Assembly (NCBI GenBank): GCA_910575035.1
Contig: CAJTDL010000007.1
Coordinates: 62,001-126,000, forward strand
Origin: Lachnospiraceae bacterium
GTDB lineage: Bacteria > Bacillota > Clostridia > Lachnospirales > Lachnospiraceae
Direction: 5' to 3'
DNA: 64,000 bases
A program made the position numbers and the translations under genes. The notes under the pieces are model-generated. The model did no database searches and was not told the DNA's origin. It was given only the letters and a program-made list of their open reading frames with translations. Shown piece after piece: positions 46,201 through 56,006 of this stretch (the stretch's first letter is position 1; the number at the start of each line of letters is the position of its first letter).

Positions 46201-46516
46201 GCAGGAGCTCCTCATCCCGCAGCTCTGCTGTGTAATAAGAAATTCGATACAATGCGGTGTCCTGCCCCTTTGGCGTAATCTTAATCCGATTAGAGGTAAA
46301 GGTAACCTCCTCCACCTTATCCTCTTCCACCATCTTCACAAACTCCGAATAAGTAATTTCCTTATTGGTAGCATCCCTGGCGCAGCTGTTTAACAGGCTG
46401 GTCAAAAACAAAACCAGCAATGCAGCCAGGATAAACACCATAATCGTCATCCCGTTCTTGTTGCTGCCGCCATTATTATTATTGTTACCGCCATTATTAT
46501 TTCCTTTGTTGTCCAT
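43295..46516 (-). CDS. ftsH: ATP-dependent zinc metalloprotease FtsH with a long C-terminal tail
   Basis: 1073 aa; FtsH is usually about 600-700. Asn/Gly-rich start, TM1 (about residues 23-44), external domain, TM2 (about 125-148), AAA domain with GPPGTGKT and [12 protein letters not shown], and the M41 protease site HEVGH. The conserved FtsH part ends near residue 625 at [10 protein letters not shown]. The remaining 450 or so residues are a Glu/Ala/Lys/Pro-rich, apparently disordered tail with two repeat sets: near-copies of [10 protein letters not shown] and four tandem [12 protein letters not shown] units. It degrades membrane and regulatory proteins. The tail is probably cytoplasmic. Confidence 0.93.
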   Translation of the reverse strand: MDNKGNNNGGNNNNNGGSNKNGMTIMVFILAALLVLFLTSLLNSCARDATNKEITYSEFVKMVEEDKVEEVTFTSNRIKITPKGQDTALYRISYYTAELRDEELLPLLKEHNVKFGGTVEDVSTTIMWNLVSYILPLVLVWVLLYFLIFRKLGSGGMMGVGKTTAKVYVEKSTGVTFKDVAGQDEAKESLQEVVDFLHNPKRYIDIGAKLPKGALLVGPPGTGKTLLAKAVAGEANVPFFSLAGSDFVEMFVGVGASRVRDLFKEAQKQAPCIIFIDEIDAIGKSRDTRYGGNDEREQTLNQLLAEMDGFDTSKGLLILAATNRPEVLDKALLRPGRFDRRIIVDKPDLKGRVETLKVHAKNVLMDESVDLDAIALATSGAVGSDLANMINEAAINAVKHGRKYVNQGDLFESVEVVIAGKEKKDRIMGPKEKKMVAYHEVGHALVTALQKDAEPVQKITIVPRTMGALGYTMQVPEEEKYLMTRNELVAHLVTYMGGRAAEEIVFESVTTGASNDIEQATKIARAMVTQYGMSEKFGLMGLVTIENQYLDGRASLNCGEETAAQIDQEVMRILKESYDTAVRLLRENRSILDEISQYLYEHETITGKEFMKIFRDLKGIPEPEEKTDAEKAAEEFKAEESHPKKSWKQESSWTGQRRAAEETPMDAYVREQEEGRSAAENLLSRNASRQAEFLEMGVLPKEDSAKGQMIPAGEVPRQAHMPYETPGQANMPYEAPEQANMLYETPGQAEVPGADIPRPWENTKGLDILNARENRSASELAEGEADTPKAWEDIRRGIASRTKAKQEEEPFTDIIADSENRMDSRESAVPADSDKEKESGAGVPPQDTAQDNHKEAKDEKDLSDGEGLQEASAAHVENLRDAFMVAAMQEEQGIHVGKAEEAQAGPGTPKPGKAKGSSAKKKGAQKKEASKDEASAKGKKAQGRGKSQRGKDQKLPSNSAEDKSGKGSANKAAPENETAPQANEAPGKGKSPQANEAPGKGKSPQANEAPGKEKSPQANEAPGKENGFSGEMVSGEEEAPKEIYSQTEDFSQQEGSELSGVEDYLDQLLKGMK
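43449..43585. repeat. 36-bp tandem repeat in the ftsH tail
   Basis: Four near-identical units beginning at 43449, 43485, 43521 and 43557 (exact 36-bp spacing) encode repeated 12-residue [12 protein letters not shown] blocks. In frame, so copy-number change would keep the protein intact. Confidence 0.85.
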
Positions 46517-46566
46517 CTATTTCCTCCTGCTGAATATCGCAACCATTTGTTCCGCGACACTTCTTT

Positions 46567-46595
46567 ATTATATGTTTATTTTAGGTGAAAATCAA
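46567..46595 (-). promoter_or_regulatory. Sigma-A promoter of ftsH
   Basis: Minus-strand TTGATT (46590-46595), 17 nt, TATAAT (46567-46572), about 50-80 nt before the start at 46516. Confidence 0.75.
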
Positions 46596-46660
46596 TATAA
46601 TCTTTGCGAAACTTTTATGGACAATTCTAAAGTTTTTATAAACTTTCCTTAAAATAGTTC

Positions 46661-46689
46661 TGGATTTCTTTTCCTTGAAGTTGTATAAT
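46661..46689 (+). promoter_or_regulatory. Probable promoter of pyrG
   Basis: TGGATT (46661-46666), 17 nt, TATAAT (46684-46689), leaving a leader of about 205 nt. No pppGGG-type start of the Bacillus pyrG attenuator is seen. Confidence 0.5.
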
Positions 46690-46901
46690 GAAACCATATA
46701 GTGACATGTTGATATCCTCAGGAAAATGGAATGCCTTTTCGCAAATATCAATATGCCACTTTTATGATTGGAGCGCCAAGATGTTTTCCGCCTGTGCGGC
46801 TGCAGCCCAGCGGCTCATTTACAGATGGAGCGGAGTAAATACCCTTGGCAGCCACCATGAACGAACTAAAAAATATTTCATACATAAAGGAGGATTTACC
46901 C

Positions 46902-48515
46902 ATGCCTGTAAAATATGTCTTTGTCACTGGCGGCGTTGTCTCCGGCCTTGGCAAGGGAATTACTGCCGCGTCCCTAGGCCGCCTGCTGAAAGCCCGTGGA
47001 TACAAGGTTACCATGCAGAAATTTGACCCCTATATCAACATTGACCCTGGCACCATGAACCCAATCCAGCATGGGGAGGTCTTTGTTACTGATGATGGCG
47101 CAGAGACAGACTTGGATCTGGGCCATTATGAGCGTTTTATTGATGAAAATTTAGGCAAGCACTCTAATGTGACCACTGGCAAGGTTTATTGGTCTGTACT
47201 GCAGAAGGAACGCCGGGGAGACTACGGCGGAGGAACCGTGCAGGTGATCCCCCACATCACCAATGAAATTAAGAGCCGCTTTTACCGGAATTTCACTACA
47301 GAGGACACCCATATTGCCATTATTGAGGTGGGAGGTACGGTAGGCGATATGGAAAGCCAGCCATTTTTAGAGTCCATCCGCCAGTTCCAGCATGAAATTG
47401 GCCATGAAAATGCCATTATTATCCATGTTACCTTAATCCCATACATCAGCGCTTCCGGGGAAATGAAGACAAAGCCTACCCAGGCCAGCGTGAAGGAGCT
47501 GCAGGGAATGGGTATCCAGCCAGATATCATTGTATGCCGTTCTGAATATTCCCTGGATCAGAGCATTAAGGATAAGATCGCTCTATTCTGCAATGTGCCT
47601 GACAGCCATGTATTGCAGAATCTGGATGTAGAATATTTATATGAAGCGCCTCTGGCCATGGAAAAAGAGAACTTGGCCCAGGTAGCATGCGAATGCCTGC
47701 ATCTGGATTGCCCAGAACCGGATCTGAGCGACTGGGTGGATATGGTAGACGCCCTCCGCCATCCCAATAAAGAAGTAGAGATCGCACTGGTGGGCAAATA
47801 TATTTCGCTGCATGACGCCTATATTTCTGTTGTGGAGGCATTGAAGCATGGCGGGATTGCAGAACGGGCTACTGTAAATATCAAATGGGTAGACTCAGAA
47901 TTGCTGAATGCAGACAACGCGGAGGAAATCCTTGGGAATGCACAAGGCATCTTAGTCCCTGGCGGATTTGGCGACCGGGGGATAGATGGGAAGATCGTTG
48001 CCTGCCAATATGCCCGGGAGCATAGGGTTCCGTTTTTAGGGCTTTGTTTGGGGATGCAGCTTGCAATTGTGGAATTTGCGCGGCATGTCTGCGGCCTTCG
48101 GGACGCCCACAGCATCGAACTGAATCCCAATTCTCCCCATCCTGTCATTGCACTGATGCCGGATCAGAACGGCGTGGAGGATATTGGAGGGACTTTGCGG
48201 CTGGGGTCTTATCCTTGTATTTTGGACAAGACGTCCAGAGCCTATCATGTGTATGGGGAAGGAACCATATGCGAGAGGCATCGGCATCGGTATGAGGTAA
48301 ATAATGATTACCGGTCCGTGCTGATGGAACATGGGATGAAGCTGTGCGGGCTGTCGCCAGATGGGCGGATTGTAGAAATGATTGAGATACCGGGACACCC
48401 TTGGTATATTGCGACGCAGGCACATCCGGAATTGAAGTCCAGGCCAAATCGGCCGCATCCGCTGTTCCGGGGGTTTGTGGAGGCAGCCTTGAAAACGCGG
48501 GGAGAATACCGTTAA
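46902..48515 (+). CDS. pyrG: CTP synthase
   Basis: 537 aa from [27 protein letters not shown] lies 8 nt upstream of 46902, so a longer frame starting 57 nt earlier is rejected. Synthetase domain with P-loop-like [10 protein letters not shown] and the [15 protein letters not shown] block, then a class I glutamine amidotransferase domain with the nucleophile in LGLCLGMQ and His-Glu in [10 protein letters not shown]. It makes CTP from UTP, ATP and glutamine. Confidence 0.97.
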   Translation: MPVKYVFVTGGVVSGLGKGITAASLGRLLKARGYKVTMQKFDPYINIDPGTMNPIQHGEVFVTDDGAETDLDLGHYERFIDENLGKHSNVTTGKVYWSVLQKERRGDYGGGTVQVIPHITNEIKSRFYRNFTTEDTHIAIIEVGGTVGDMESQPFLESIRQFQHEIGHENAIIIHVTLIPYISASGEMKTKPTQASVKELQGMGIQPDIIVCRSEYSLDQSIKDKIALFCNVPDSHVLQNLDVEYLYEAPLAMEKENLAQVACECLHLDCPEPDLSDWVDMVDALRHPNKEVEIALVGKYISLHDAYISVVEALKHGGIAERATVNIKWVDSELLNADNAEEILGNAQGILVPGGFGDRGIDGKIVACQYAREHRVPFLGLCLGMQLAIVEFARHVCGLRDAHSIELNPNSPHPVIALMPDQNGVEDIGGTLRLGSYPCILDKTSRAYHVYGEGTICERHRHRYEVNNDYRSVLMEHGMKLCGLSPDGRIVEMIEIPGHPWYIATQAHPELKSRPNRPHPLFRGFVEAALKTRGEYR

Positions 48516-48540
48516 CCTAAAGTGAGTAAGGCGTTAGGTG

Positions 48541-48566
48541 AAATAGGAACGGCCTATTTATTTTTA
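48541..48566 (+). terminator. Terminator between pyrG and the CotH gene
   Basis: AAATAGG / CCTATTT stem (48541-48547, 48553-48559), loop AACGG, then ATTTTTAG. Confidence 0.65.
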
Positions 48567-48579
48567 GGAGGGGTTATTT

Positions 48580-49848
48580 ATGGGAGATCGGGCAAAAAAC
48601 TTAGTTCTAAAGCGATGTTATTCTTTTGTGTTAGCATTTTTGGTGATATTTTCTAATATAGGAGGGGCTTTTCCTGCTTATGGGGCGGAAAGGCCTGTGA
48701 TTCAGATTTCAAATGGGGAGGAGTTGGCCAGGATTGGGCAGGATCCTGCTTATCCTATGGATGGGGATTATGAACTGACGGCGGATATTGCGCTGGGAGG
48801 GAATTGGACGCCATTGGGCGGATATATGGGGATAAAAGGGACTTGTAACCCAGAGGAAGGGAATGTGTTCTCAGGGACTTTTGATGGGAAGGGGCATGTG
48901 ATCTCAGGGTTGGACATCCGCCTGGAAGGGGGGATTGCTGAAGGGAAGTATGGGCAGGTAGGGCTGTTCAGCGTGATTGGCTCAAACCAAGCAGAAAAGC
49001 CTGCTGCCGTGAAGAACCTGATTTTCAGCAATGTGTCCGTTTATGTAGATTTTTCCAATGAATTTGCAGCGGTTGGCAGCCTGGCAGGGGAAGCGAATGG
49101 GTATGCCCAAATTTCCAATATTGCAGTGGTAAGCGGAAAGCTTACGGTAAACCCTTCTAAAGCCTGTGATACGGTGGGGGCTGGAGGAATTATAGGAGAA
49201 TGCCGGTCAGAAGACAGCGTAGGGAACGGAAATGTGTTTATTATGGACTGTTATAATGGAGCGGATATCAATTCCAATGGATCTACAGATTTTAATTATG
49301 CCGGGGGAATTGTGGGGAGGATTGCCCAGTCTGCCTGCGGGGCGGTGACACGATGCGTGAATACAGGGAATGTCCAGTATGGCGGCAATGACGCTTATGG
49401 AATTGCCACGGGGGCAAACAGCAATGCCGGATTCCTTGCTACGGTTTCGGACTGCTATTTTTTAGATACTGCGGGGATCAGCCTTACAGAAGGGGCAAGG
49501 GGAATTTCTGAAGCGGAAATGTCCAGCGGCATCCTTTGGGGCGGGCTGGCAGAAGGGGGATGGAAAGCAGAAAAAGGCTGTTATCCATTTCCTGGCTTTT
49601 GCTTTGATTCCAGCGCAGCCGGGGAGATTTACCTTTCACAGCTTTCGTTTGATTTTGCAGAAGGGGAAAGCACAGCGGGCGTAAGGACTTCCTTTGGGCT
49701 TCCTATGCAATGGGGGGAGATTGGGGTTACCTGGACCAGCAGCAATCCCAGTGTGCTGAAGGTAGAAAATGGGCAGGCAATTGCCTTTCCAGATGCGATT
49801 GGCATGAATACTGTAGTCGTTTTGACAGCGGAAAGCTCCAGCGGATAA
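48580..49848 (+). CDS. N-terminal half of an interrupted CotH-kinase surface protein
   Basis: 422 residues ending at TAA (49846-49848). A signal peptide (about residues 1-35) is followed by GLUG-like beta-strand repeats (FSGTFDGKGHVISGLDI, AGGIIGECRS, AGGIVGRIAQSACGA). It ends with the beginning of a Big_2-like Ig domain (VTWTSSNPSVLKVENG). GGAGG lies 8 nt before the ATG. The downstream gene starts in the same reading frame with no base shift, so the two halves were once, or still are, one gene. Confidence 0.75.
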   Translation: MGDRAKNLVLKRCYSFVLAFLVIFSNIGGAFPAYGAERPVIQISNGEELARIGQDPAYPMDGDYELTADIALGGNWTPLGGYMGIKGTCNPEEGNVFSGTFDGKGHVISGLDIRLEGGIAEGKYGQVGLFSVIGSNQAEKPAAVKNLIFSNVSVYVDFSNEFAAVGSLAGEANGYAQISNIAVVSGKLTVNPSKACDTVGAGGIIGECRSEDSVGNGNVFIMDCYNGADINSNGSTDFNYAGGIVGRIAQSACGAVTRCVNTGNVQYGGNDAYGIATGANSNAGFLATVSDCYFLDTAGISLTEGARGISEAEMSSGILWGGLAEGGWKAEKGCYPFPGFCFDSSAAGEIYLSQLSFDFAEGESTAGVRTSFGLPMQWGEIGVTWTSSNPSVLKVENGQAIAFPDAIGMNTVVVLTAESSSG

Positions 49849-52833
49849 CGGCGGGACTTTCCAATTACAGTTTTGTCTTCCAACGAACAGACGGCTTCTT
49901 TTAGCCAGGGGTATGCACAGGTTGGGACGCCTCTATCCGTTTCTGTTTCCAATGGGGAAGGGCTGCAGCTTGCCTACCGTTGGGAAGTGGAAGGGCGGGG
50001 AGTCGTATCTGACTCAGAAAGCTATACGCCAGTCAGCCAGGATTTGGAGAAGTTCATTTCTGTGACAATCACAGGGGAAAACCAGGTTACCTGGGAGCTG
50101 AAGACTTATTGCAGCGAGCTTCCTGTAGTGTATGTAGACACAGAGGACGGGCAGGAAGTAACCAGCAATACGGTGGCCAAGGACGCCACGATTAAAATAC
50201 AGGGGAATGCGGAATTTAATAACCCTGACTATTGGTATGAAGGGGCAACCACCATTAAGGGACGGGGAAATTCTACCTGGAGCGAAGGGGTGAGCAAAGG
50301 GAAAAAGCCCTACAAATTAAAACTGGACAGCAAGGCCAACCTGCTGGGGCTTGGCGCCCATGGGAAAGGCACAAATAAGCACTGGTGCCTCCTTGCCAAT
50401 ATCATCGACCATACAAATATGCGGAACCAGCTGGTTAATAATTTTTCCAGGGATATCGGGATGGAGGTTTCCATGGGAACCACAAATGTAGTGCTGATCT
50501 TAAATGGGCAGTACCAGGGATTGTATGAACTGTGCGAGCATGTGCGCGTGGGGGGAACCCGGGTAGACGTCTTTGACTGGAAGGAATTGGCAGACGCTAT
50601 TGCAGACGCTATTTTTGCGGCAGACCCGGATTTGAAGGCAGCCGGCCTGAAAAAGGGAAATATAGAGGACGCCATGGAACAGGACCTTAGCTGGGCCAAC
50701 TCGGGGAAATTCTCTTATCAGGGGAAAACCTATCAGATTTCTGATTATTATACAGAAACCATCCCTGCGATTACCGGGGGATTTCTGTTAGATATGGACT
50801 TTCGCAGCACCTGGGATACGGTAAAATATATTTCCACCTTCCAGACCTCTAACGGCATACCCATGTTTTTCCGCTCCCCGGAATTTGCCAAGACTAATAC
50901 TCTTATGGTTGATTATGCAAGGGATTATTTAAATGCATATGAGGCGGCTTTAAAGAGCAGCGTCCACAGTGCCCTTTTCCAGGGAAATACCGTGCATTAT
51001 ACGGATTTATTTGACCTGGATTCCCTGGTGCAGTACTGGCTTGTCTGCGAGTATACCAATAACTGGGACTCCATGAAAAACAGCACCTATCTGTACAAGG
51101 ATCTGGAAGGCAAGGCAAAGATGGGGCCTGCCTGGGATTATGACTGGGCCTTTGGGAATATCAATATGTATGGGAATACAAATGTATTTGTGTATGACAA
51201 CTGGCATACAACCCTTACACAGGCAGGGCAGCCTTTCTGCGAACAGGCCTACCAGGGGGAACAGTGGAACCATTATCTGGTAAAGGATCCCTATTTTGTG
51301 GCAAAGGCCTATGAGTATTACCAAAAATACCGTGGCACTGTTATAGAAGATATGATCAAAAGCGGCGGCACCATAGACACTCTGGAAGCCAAAAACCGGA
51401 CTGCTGCCCACGCAAATGATGATAAATGGGCCAGCCGTTTTTACAATGACTGGAGCTACTGCGGATATGCCTTTGACAGCAATGGCAACCAATTTTTCAC
51501 CAACAGCCAGACTTATGACAATGCCGTTATTTCCTTGAAGCAATTTATCACAAATCGCGTGGCATGGTTCGACCAGCAATTTACCACTGTGGAAAACCTG
51601 TACCGCTCCCTGGGCAACAATGTCTCCAACAGCCTTTCCGTATCTGCCACTAAAAATAGTGCTTCTGCCAAAGGTGATGCTTCTGTACAAAATAATGCCT
51701 CCACAGAGGGTAATGCTTCTGCACAAAATAATGCTTCCACAGCAAATGGAATCATTGCCACAGCAAAAGTATCAAACCCGAATATTAAATATGTAACATT
51801 CCTGGTAAATGGCAAAAAAGCGGCTTCTGAAGCAGAGGGCGATTTTATCGCTGTATCCAATGGAACAGCTTCTATTGTCTTGGACCATACTCTGTTGGAA
51901 ACTGCTGACGGCGCATGGAATACCATTGAAGTCCTGGGCGCAGGCAGCACGAAAAATTATATCAATAATGAGAAAAACTTTACTGCTTTTACTGTTTCAA
52001 CGTTAGGCGAGCCAGACCCTGCCCCCATTGAAACCATTTTAACCGGAATCGTTTCCATCACTTCTTCCAGTGATTCTGCAGATTCCTACCCGGGAGATAC
52101 ATTGACCGCCCAGATAAAGGACAGCAATAATACCGGCTCTCTTTCTTATCAGTGGTACGCAGATGGAACTGCCATTAATGGCGCAGCCAATTCCTCTTTT
52201 CAATTGACCAACAGGGAAATTGGCAAAACTATTTCTGTTCAGATTAGAAGCTCTGTGGAAACTGGCATACTATCCGGCGCCTATACTGGCAAAATCCAAA
52301 AAAAAGCCGCCACAACGCCGCCTCCATCCGCCACCAAGGTGACATTATCTGCCAAAACAAAAAAACTGCAGGTATACCAGACTTTTCAGCTCAAAGCATC
52401 CATAACGCCAAAGGCTGCTTCCCAAAAGGTAACATTTACCAGCAGCAAGCCTTCCGTTGCAGCGGTAGGGAAATCCACTGGAAAAGTAACCGCAAAATCT
52501 CCTGGTACCGCCTCCATTACAGCCAAAGCACTAGACGGAAGCGGCAAAAAAGCCACCTGTAAAGTCACCGTATTAAAACCTTCCTTAAAGGTTACAGGAA
52601 AAACCACTGTCAAACCCAAAAAATCCATTATCCTGACCGCATCCACAAAAGGATTGAAGGGGAAAATCACCTGGAAACTGGATGCAAAAGGGAAGAAGCT
52701 ATTAAAATTAAGCAAGTCTACGGGAACAAAAGTAAAGTTAACAGCCAAGACAAAGACAGGAACTGCAAAACTGACGGTCGCCTGCGGCAAGAAAAAGGTA
52801 ACCAAAACCATTAAGGTAAAGAAATCCTCTTAG
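49849..52833 (+). CDS. C-terminal half of an interrupted CotH-kinase protein
   Basis: Open frame in phase with the upstream half, separated only by one TAA; the first possible start is TTG (49873) with no ribosome site. It holds a CotH kinase domain (about residues 120-560 of this half): IKGRGNSTW, KPYKLKLDSKANLLGLG, NVVLILNGQYQGLYELCEHV and catalytic-region GPAWDYDWAFGN. An Asn/Ala/Ser-rich linker (NNASTEGNASAQNN) leads to Ig-like domains and a Lys-rich Big_2 C-terminus (about residues 810-985). CotH kinases phosphorylate secreted proteins on Ser. It may be expressed only by readthrough or be a recent pseudogene. Frame continuity is seen; expression is not known. Confidence 0.75.
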   Translation, partial: RRDFPITVLSSNEQTASFSQGYAQVGTPLSVSVSNGEGLQLAYRWEVEGRGVVSDSESYTPVSQDLEKFISVTITGENQVTWELKTYCSELPVVYVDTEDGQEVTSNTVAKDATIKIQGNAEFNNPDYWYEGATTIKGRGNSTWSEGVSKGKKPYKLKLDSKANLLGLGAHGKGTNKHWCLLANIIDHTNMRNQLVNNFSRDIGMEVSMGTTNVVLILNGQYQGLYELCEHVRVGGTRVDVFDWKELADAIADAIFAADPDLKAAGLKKGNIEDAMEQDLSWANSGKFSYQGKTYQISDYYTETIPAITGGFLLDMDFRSTWDTVKYISTFQTSNGIPMFFRSPEFAKTNTLMVDYARDYLNAYEAALKSSVHSALFQGNTVHYTDLFDLDSLVQYWLVCEYTNNWDSMKNSTYLYKDLEGKAKMGPAWDYDWAFGNINMYGNTNVFVYDNWHTTLTQAGQPFCEQAYQGEQWNHYLVKDPYFVAKAYEYYQKYRGTVIEDMIKSGGTIDTLEAKNRTAAHANDDKWASRFYNDWSYCGYAFDSNGNQFFTNSQTYDNAVISLKQFITNRVAWFDQQFTTVENLYRSLGNNVSNSLSVSATKNSASAKGDASVQNNASTEGNASAQNNASTANGIIATAKVSNPNIKYVTFLVNGKKAASEAEGDFIAVSNGTASIVLDHTLLETADGAWNTIEVLGAGSTKNYINNEKNFTAFTVSTLGEPDPAPIETILTGIVSITSSSDSADSYPGDTLTAQIKDSNNTGSLSYQWYADGTAINGAANSSFQLTNREIGKTISVQIRSSVETGILSGAYTGKIQKKAATTPPPSATKVTLSAKTKKLQVYQTFQLKASITPKAASQKVTFTSSKPSVAAVGKSTGKVTAKSPGTASITAKALDGSGKKATCKVTVLKPSLKVTGKTTVKPKKSIILTASTKGLKGKITWKLDAKGKKLLKLSKSTGTKVKLTAKTKTGTAKLTVACGKKKVTKTIKVKKSS

Positions 52834-52986
52834 GAGGTTACCCTATCTCATAATACAAGGAATTCTTGCCGAATGGCATAGAATGATCCCAATAAAAAGA
52901 ATTTGTTGAAACTGTATAAAACATTACACCCAGAAGATACAGACGCAACAGAGGACATGCTGGATATCGTATGGCTGCCCTGCTGT

Positions 52987-53014
52987 AAAAAGGACTGCAG
53001 CCGCAAGCCTTTTT
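52987..53014 (+). terminator. Probable terminator after the CotH gene
   Basis: AAAAAGG / CCTTTTT arms with an inner TGC/GCA pairing; may work in both directions. No convincing gene lies in 52834-53190. Confidence 0.5.
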
Positions 53015-53082
53015 CCCAACTTACGGGCATCGAAAACGTAGCCGGGGAGGGGGCAGCCCATTACGCCCAGCCCCCTACCTGG

Positions 53083-53168
53083 CGGACTCTTATCCACCTC
53101 CCGGGATTTTGCTGCCTTATGGCTTCTCCCTGACGGACTCTTATCCACCCCGGAATTTCGCTGCCTTC
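53083..53168. repeat. Tandem duplication of about 36 bp
   Basis: CGGACTCTTATCCACC... at 53083-53119 and again at 53134-53168 with a few changes. Each copy carries a DnaA-like TTATCCACC. Located just past the HAD gene end. Confidence 0.7.
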
Positions 53169-53190
53169 AAATTCTCTTTCGTTCCAACCT

Positions 53191-53880
53191 TTACCAAATT
53201 GAAATAATATCTGCCCGCAGCCCATCCAAATCCCCATACACGCCGACACAAGGATATTGCTCCAGCTCTTCTCTCCTGGTAGTTCCTGTGGTTACGCCCG
53301 CAAAATCCACGCCTGCCCGTTCTGCCGTCATGGCATCCACCAGGCTGTCCCCCACATACAGTACTTCCTCTTTTGGCAATTTCCACAAATCCAATGCCAG
53401 CAAAACCCCCTCCGGATCTGGCTTTGGAACCTTTACATCCTCCCCGCCCACAATCAGGTCAATATACTCTGTCCCATGGCATTTTTCCATAATCGCATCT
53501 ATACGGTAATGGTATTTCGTTGTCACAATCCCCACTTGAACCCCCTGCTCCTTCAAAGCAGAAAGCAGCTGTATCGCCCCCTGATACAACGTGGTATTTT
53601 CCACCATCACATGATCTGCTTTTTCTTTAAAATACTTATCAAAAACCTCCGCCTTCTCCTCTGAGCCATCCCCGGTCAACACACGGTAAGTCTCCTTCAG
53701 GGACAGCCCTATCGTCTTTCGGATTCTCTCCCGGGACGCAGCCTTATGCCCTGCTGCTTCCAGCCCATAATTGGCGCTCTCTATAATCCCCTCTGTAGAA
53801 TCCCCCAATGTATAATCAAAATCAAAAATGACTGCCCGATACCTCAATTCCCTATCCTCCTGCCTAAAGTTTATCACCAT
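53191..53880 (-). CDS. HAD-family phosphatase (phosphoglycolate phosphatase-like)
   Basis: 229 aa. HAD motifs: nucleophile FDFDYTLGDS near residue 19-28, the Thr motif in GIVTTKY, Lys in VKVPKPDPEG and acidic VLYVGDSLVDAM. The YTLGDS variant replaces the usual DGTLxDS. Its start overlaps the end of the C39-like peptidase gene. Substrate unknown; the Gph subgroup hydrolyses small phosphate esters. Confidence 0.9.
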   Translation of the reverse strand: MVINFRQEDRELRYRAVIFDFDYTLGDSTEGIIESANYGLEAAGHKAASRERIRKTIGLSLKETYRVLTGDGSEEKAEVFDKYFKEKADHVMVENTTLYQGAIQLLSALKEQGVQVGIVTTKYHYRIDAIMEKCHGTEYIDLIVGGEDVKVPKPDPEGVLLALDLWKLPKEEVLYVGDSLVDAMTAERAGVDFAGVTTGTTRREELEQYPCVGVYGDLDGLRADIISIW

Positions 53881-54734
53881 GCCATTTCATTCCCTACCCT
53901 CCACAAACACTTAATCTGCGGGCTTAATTTTTCAAAACTCCATTGCTTCTGGCTATTTCCCTGCCGATTTGGGTCATTCACATAAAAACCCCCTTCATCA
54001 TATCCCCGCAGCAAAATAAAATGCCCTGCTGTCGTAAAATCCCCCGGCCCCATACTGCAGACTATCAAAGCCCCTTCATCTAAGGCTCCCTTCATGCTTC
54101 CTTCGCTCAAAGGCAGTTCTCTTCCATCCAGCCCTAATCCAGCCGCCCCTTCCGTAAAAAAGCTCCAGCTGGTCCCTACCTCTGTATAATATCCCTGGTT
54201 ATAAGCATATTCTGCCATCCTTCGAGGATTCATCTCTGTATCCCCCGTCAAATACAAGTACGCCATCGTCATACAGGTAGGGCCGCAGCCTGCCAGCCCA
54301 ATCATATCGTCCCCATAGCTGTCATAGCCCCAGCGCTGGTCCCACTGCATCAGCAAGGGAACCTTTCCCGCCTTATATTCTCCTGTAAGGTCTATCTCTT
54401 TGCCCATATAATCCCCCCGTTTGGGATAGCCCTGAACAAAATCAAACGTTTCTTCATTTTTCTCCAGCAACTCCACCAATTCCTGGGGATACCCCTCCTG
54501 GGAAATCCCCTCTTCCCCATCCATAGCCTTTATCCTGTCCAAAAATTCCTTTGCCTGTCCTGCCTGTCTGCTGCCTACCTGCAGCACAATCCTGCCTGCT
54601 GCCGGCACAGCCACAGAAATCACCCACAACATGCACAGTATGCCGCAAACTTTCCAGATTCTCCTCTGCCTACTCCTTCTCCTCCTGCGCTGCACAGCAA
54701 GGGCTCTGCCGCTATAAGCCTGTTCTTTCCTCAT
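53874..54734 (-). CDS. C39-like cysteine peptidase, membrane-anchored
   Basis: 286 aa from MRKEQAYSG at 54734, where GGGAG lies 8 nt upstream; a longer frame is less likely. A basic Arg-rich N-terminus and one membrane helix (about residues 30-52) anchor an external Peptidase_C39_2 domain: catalytic Cys in LAGCGPTCMTMAYL, His in TAGHFILLRGY and Asp/Asn in YVNDPNR. Such proteins cleave unknown extracytoplasmic peptides; no lanthipeptide or bacteriocin gene is nearby. It follows the kinase gene by about 120 nt, with a possible TATAAT between. Confidence 0.85.
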   Translation of the reverse strand: MRKEQAYSGRALAVQRRRRRSRQRRIWKVCGILCMLWVISVAVPAAGRIVLQVGSRQAGQAKEFLDRIKAMDGEEGISQEGYPQELVELLEKNEETFDFVQGYPKRGDYMGKEIDLTGEYKAGKVPLLMQWDQRWGYDSYGDDMIGLAGCGPTCMTMAYLYLTGDTEMNPRRMAEYAYNQGYYTEVGTSWSFFTEGAAGLGLDGRELPLSEGSMKGALDEGALIVCSMGPGDFTTAGHFILLRGYDEGGFYVNDPNRQGNSQKQWSFEKLSPQIKCLWRVGNEMAW

Positions 54735-54855
54735 ATAAAACGCTCCCTTTCTCTCATTTGTTCTTCCTATCACTGTCCGGTCCTAAGTGATATCTCCATT
54801 ATAAGAAAAAGAAAGCATGGATGTTTTCGTTTTTTCCCCTAAATATTTTAAGAAT

Positions 54856-55998
54856 TTATGAAGATAGCGGCAATTCCACTGTAAACACCGTCCTTCCCTC
54901 TTTACTTTCCGCCCAGATACTCCCATGGTGCAGCCTTACGATCTCCTTTGCAATGGCAAGCCCCAGGCCAGCTCCCCCCGTCCGGCTCTGCCTTGCGCTG
55001 TCCAAACGGTAAAACTGCTCAAACACCCGCTCCAGCTTCTCTTTTGGGATGGTGGCTCCAAAATTTTCCACCCGGATCCGTACCTGCTTCCCCATCCCTT
55101 TCACCCGAACCTCTATACGGCTGCCCTCATCGCTATACAGTACTGCATTCCGCAGCAGATTGTCAAATACCCTCTGCATTTTATCTGGGTCACAGCATAT
55201 TTTTATATGGTCTGGCTCCACCGTAAGGCCGCAGCCCAGCCCCTTTTCCTTCAGCATCGGATGAAATTCATACACAATCTGCTCCAGCATCCGGTCCAGG
55301 GATATGGCAGACATCTCCAATTCCAAATGCGTCATATTAAACCGGGTGATCTCAAAAAATTCATTGATCAAATCCTCCAGCCTTTCAGCCTTCTCCAAGG
55401 AAATAGCCAAATACTTGTCCCGCAGCCCTGGAGAGATCATCTGCTCCTCCTTCAGCAGCGTAAGATACCCAATCACAGAGGTCAGCGGCGTCTTCAGGTC
55501 ATGGGCAAGGTACACCACCAGGTCATTTTTACGCTGCTCCGCTTCCTTCGCCATCTGCTCATTCCGATGGATCTGCATTTTCACCTCATTCATATGCTCC
55601 TCCACCTCCCGCAGCTGCGGGCGAAGGCTGATCCGCTTCCCATCCCCTGCCAATTCTTCCATGGCGTCCATCACTTCCTGGAAATAATTCAAAAGGCTAA
55701 TCCAGTAGAAAATCCCTATCCCCAAAAGGCCTGCCAAAAACATGCCCGCCACAAAAATCTCCTGATTTTCCGAAATCCAATGGAGCAAAGGGTACATGCT
55801 CTCTGTCCCATACCATATATAAGATCCAAAAAAAGATTTTCCTATTAAAAGGCAAACCACCAGGATTGCTATGCAGAGAACGCCTGCCCGCAGCATCTTC
55901 CCAAAAAACCGCCGCAATATAACTGACTTAATGCTCCTTTTCTGTACCAAAAAAACAGGCACCTCCTTCCCTCCAAAACTTTCTGGCTGTATCATCAT
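54856..55998 (-). CDS. Sensor histidine kinase
   Basis: 380 aa. Two membrane helices (about residues 35-58 and 90-115), a HAMP-like helix, H-box VYLAHDLKTPLTSVIGYLTLL, N-box FDNLLRNAV and GLGLAIAKEIVRLHHGS. The external part is short (about 25-30 residues), as in VanS-like kinases, so the signal may come through a membrane partner. It follows the regulator gene by 8 nt. Ligand unknown. Confidence 0.9.
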   Translation of the reverse strand: MMIQPESFGGKEVPVFLVQKRSIKSVILRRFFGKMLRAGVLCIAILVVCLLIGKSFFGSYIWYGTESMYPLLHWISENQEIFVAGMFLAGLLGIGIFYWISLLNYFQEVMDAMEELAGDGKRISLRPQLREVEEHMNEVKMQIHRNEQMAKEAEQRKNDLVVYLAHDLKTPLTSVIGYLTLLKEEQMISPGLRDKYLAISLEKAERLEDLINEFFEITRFNMTHLELEMSAISLDRMLEQIVYEFHPMLKEKGLGCGLTVEPDHIKICCDPDKMQRVFDNLLRNAVLYSDEGSRIEVRVKGMGKQVRIRVENFGATIPKEKLERVFEQFYRLDSARQSRTGGAGLGLAIAKEIVRLHHGSIWAESKEGRTVFTVELPLSS

Positions 55999-56006
55999 GC
56001 CCTGGC

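Noticed and set aside
48580-52833. Recoded stop or alternative genetic code
   Set aside because: All other genes use TAA as a normal stop; a single ochre is more simply a mutation.
52903-53133. 76-residue TTG-start ORF after the CotH gene
   Set aside because: It crosses a terminator and the duplicated repeat, and has no ribosome site.
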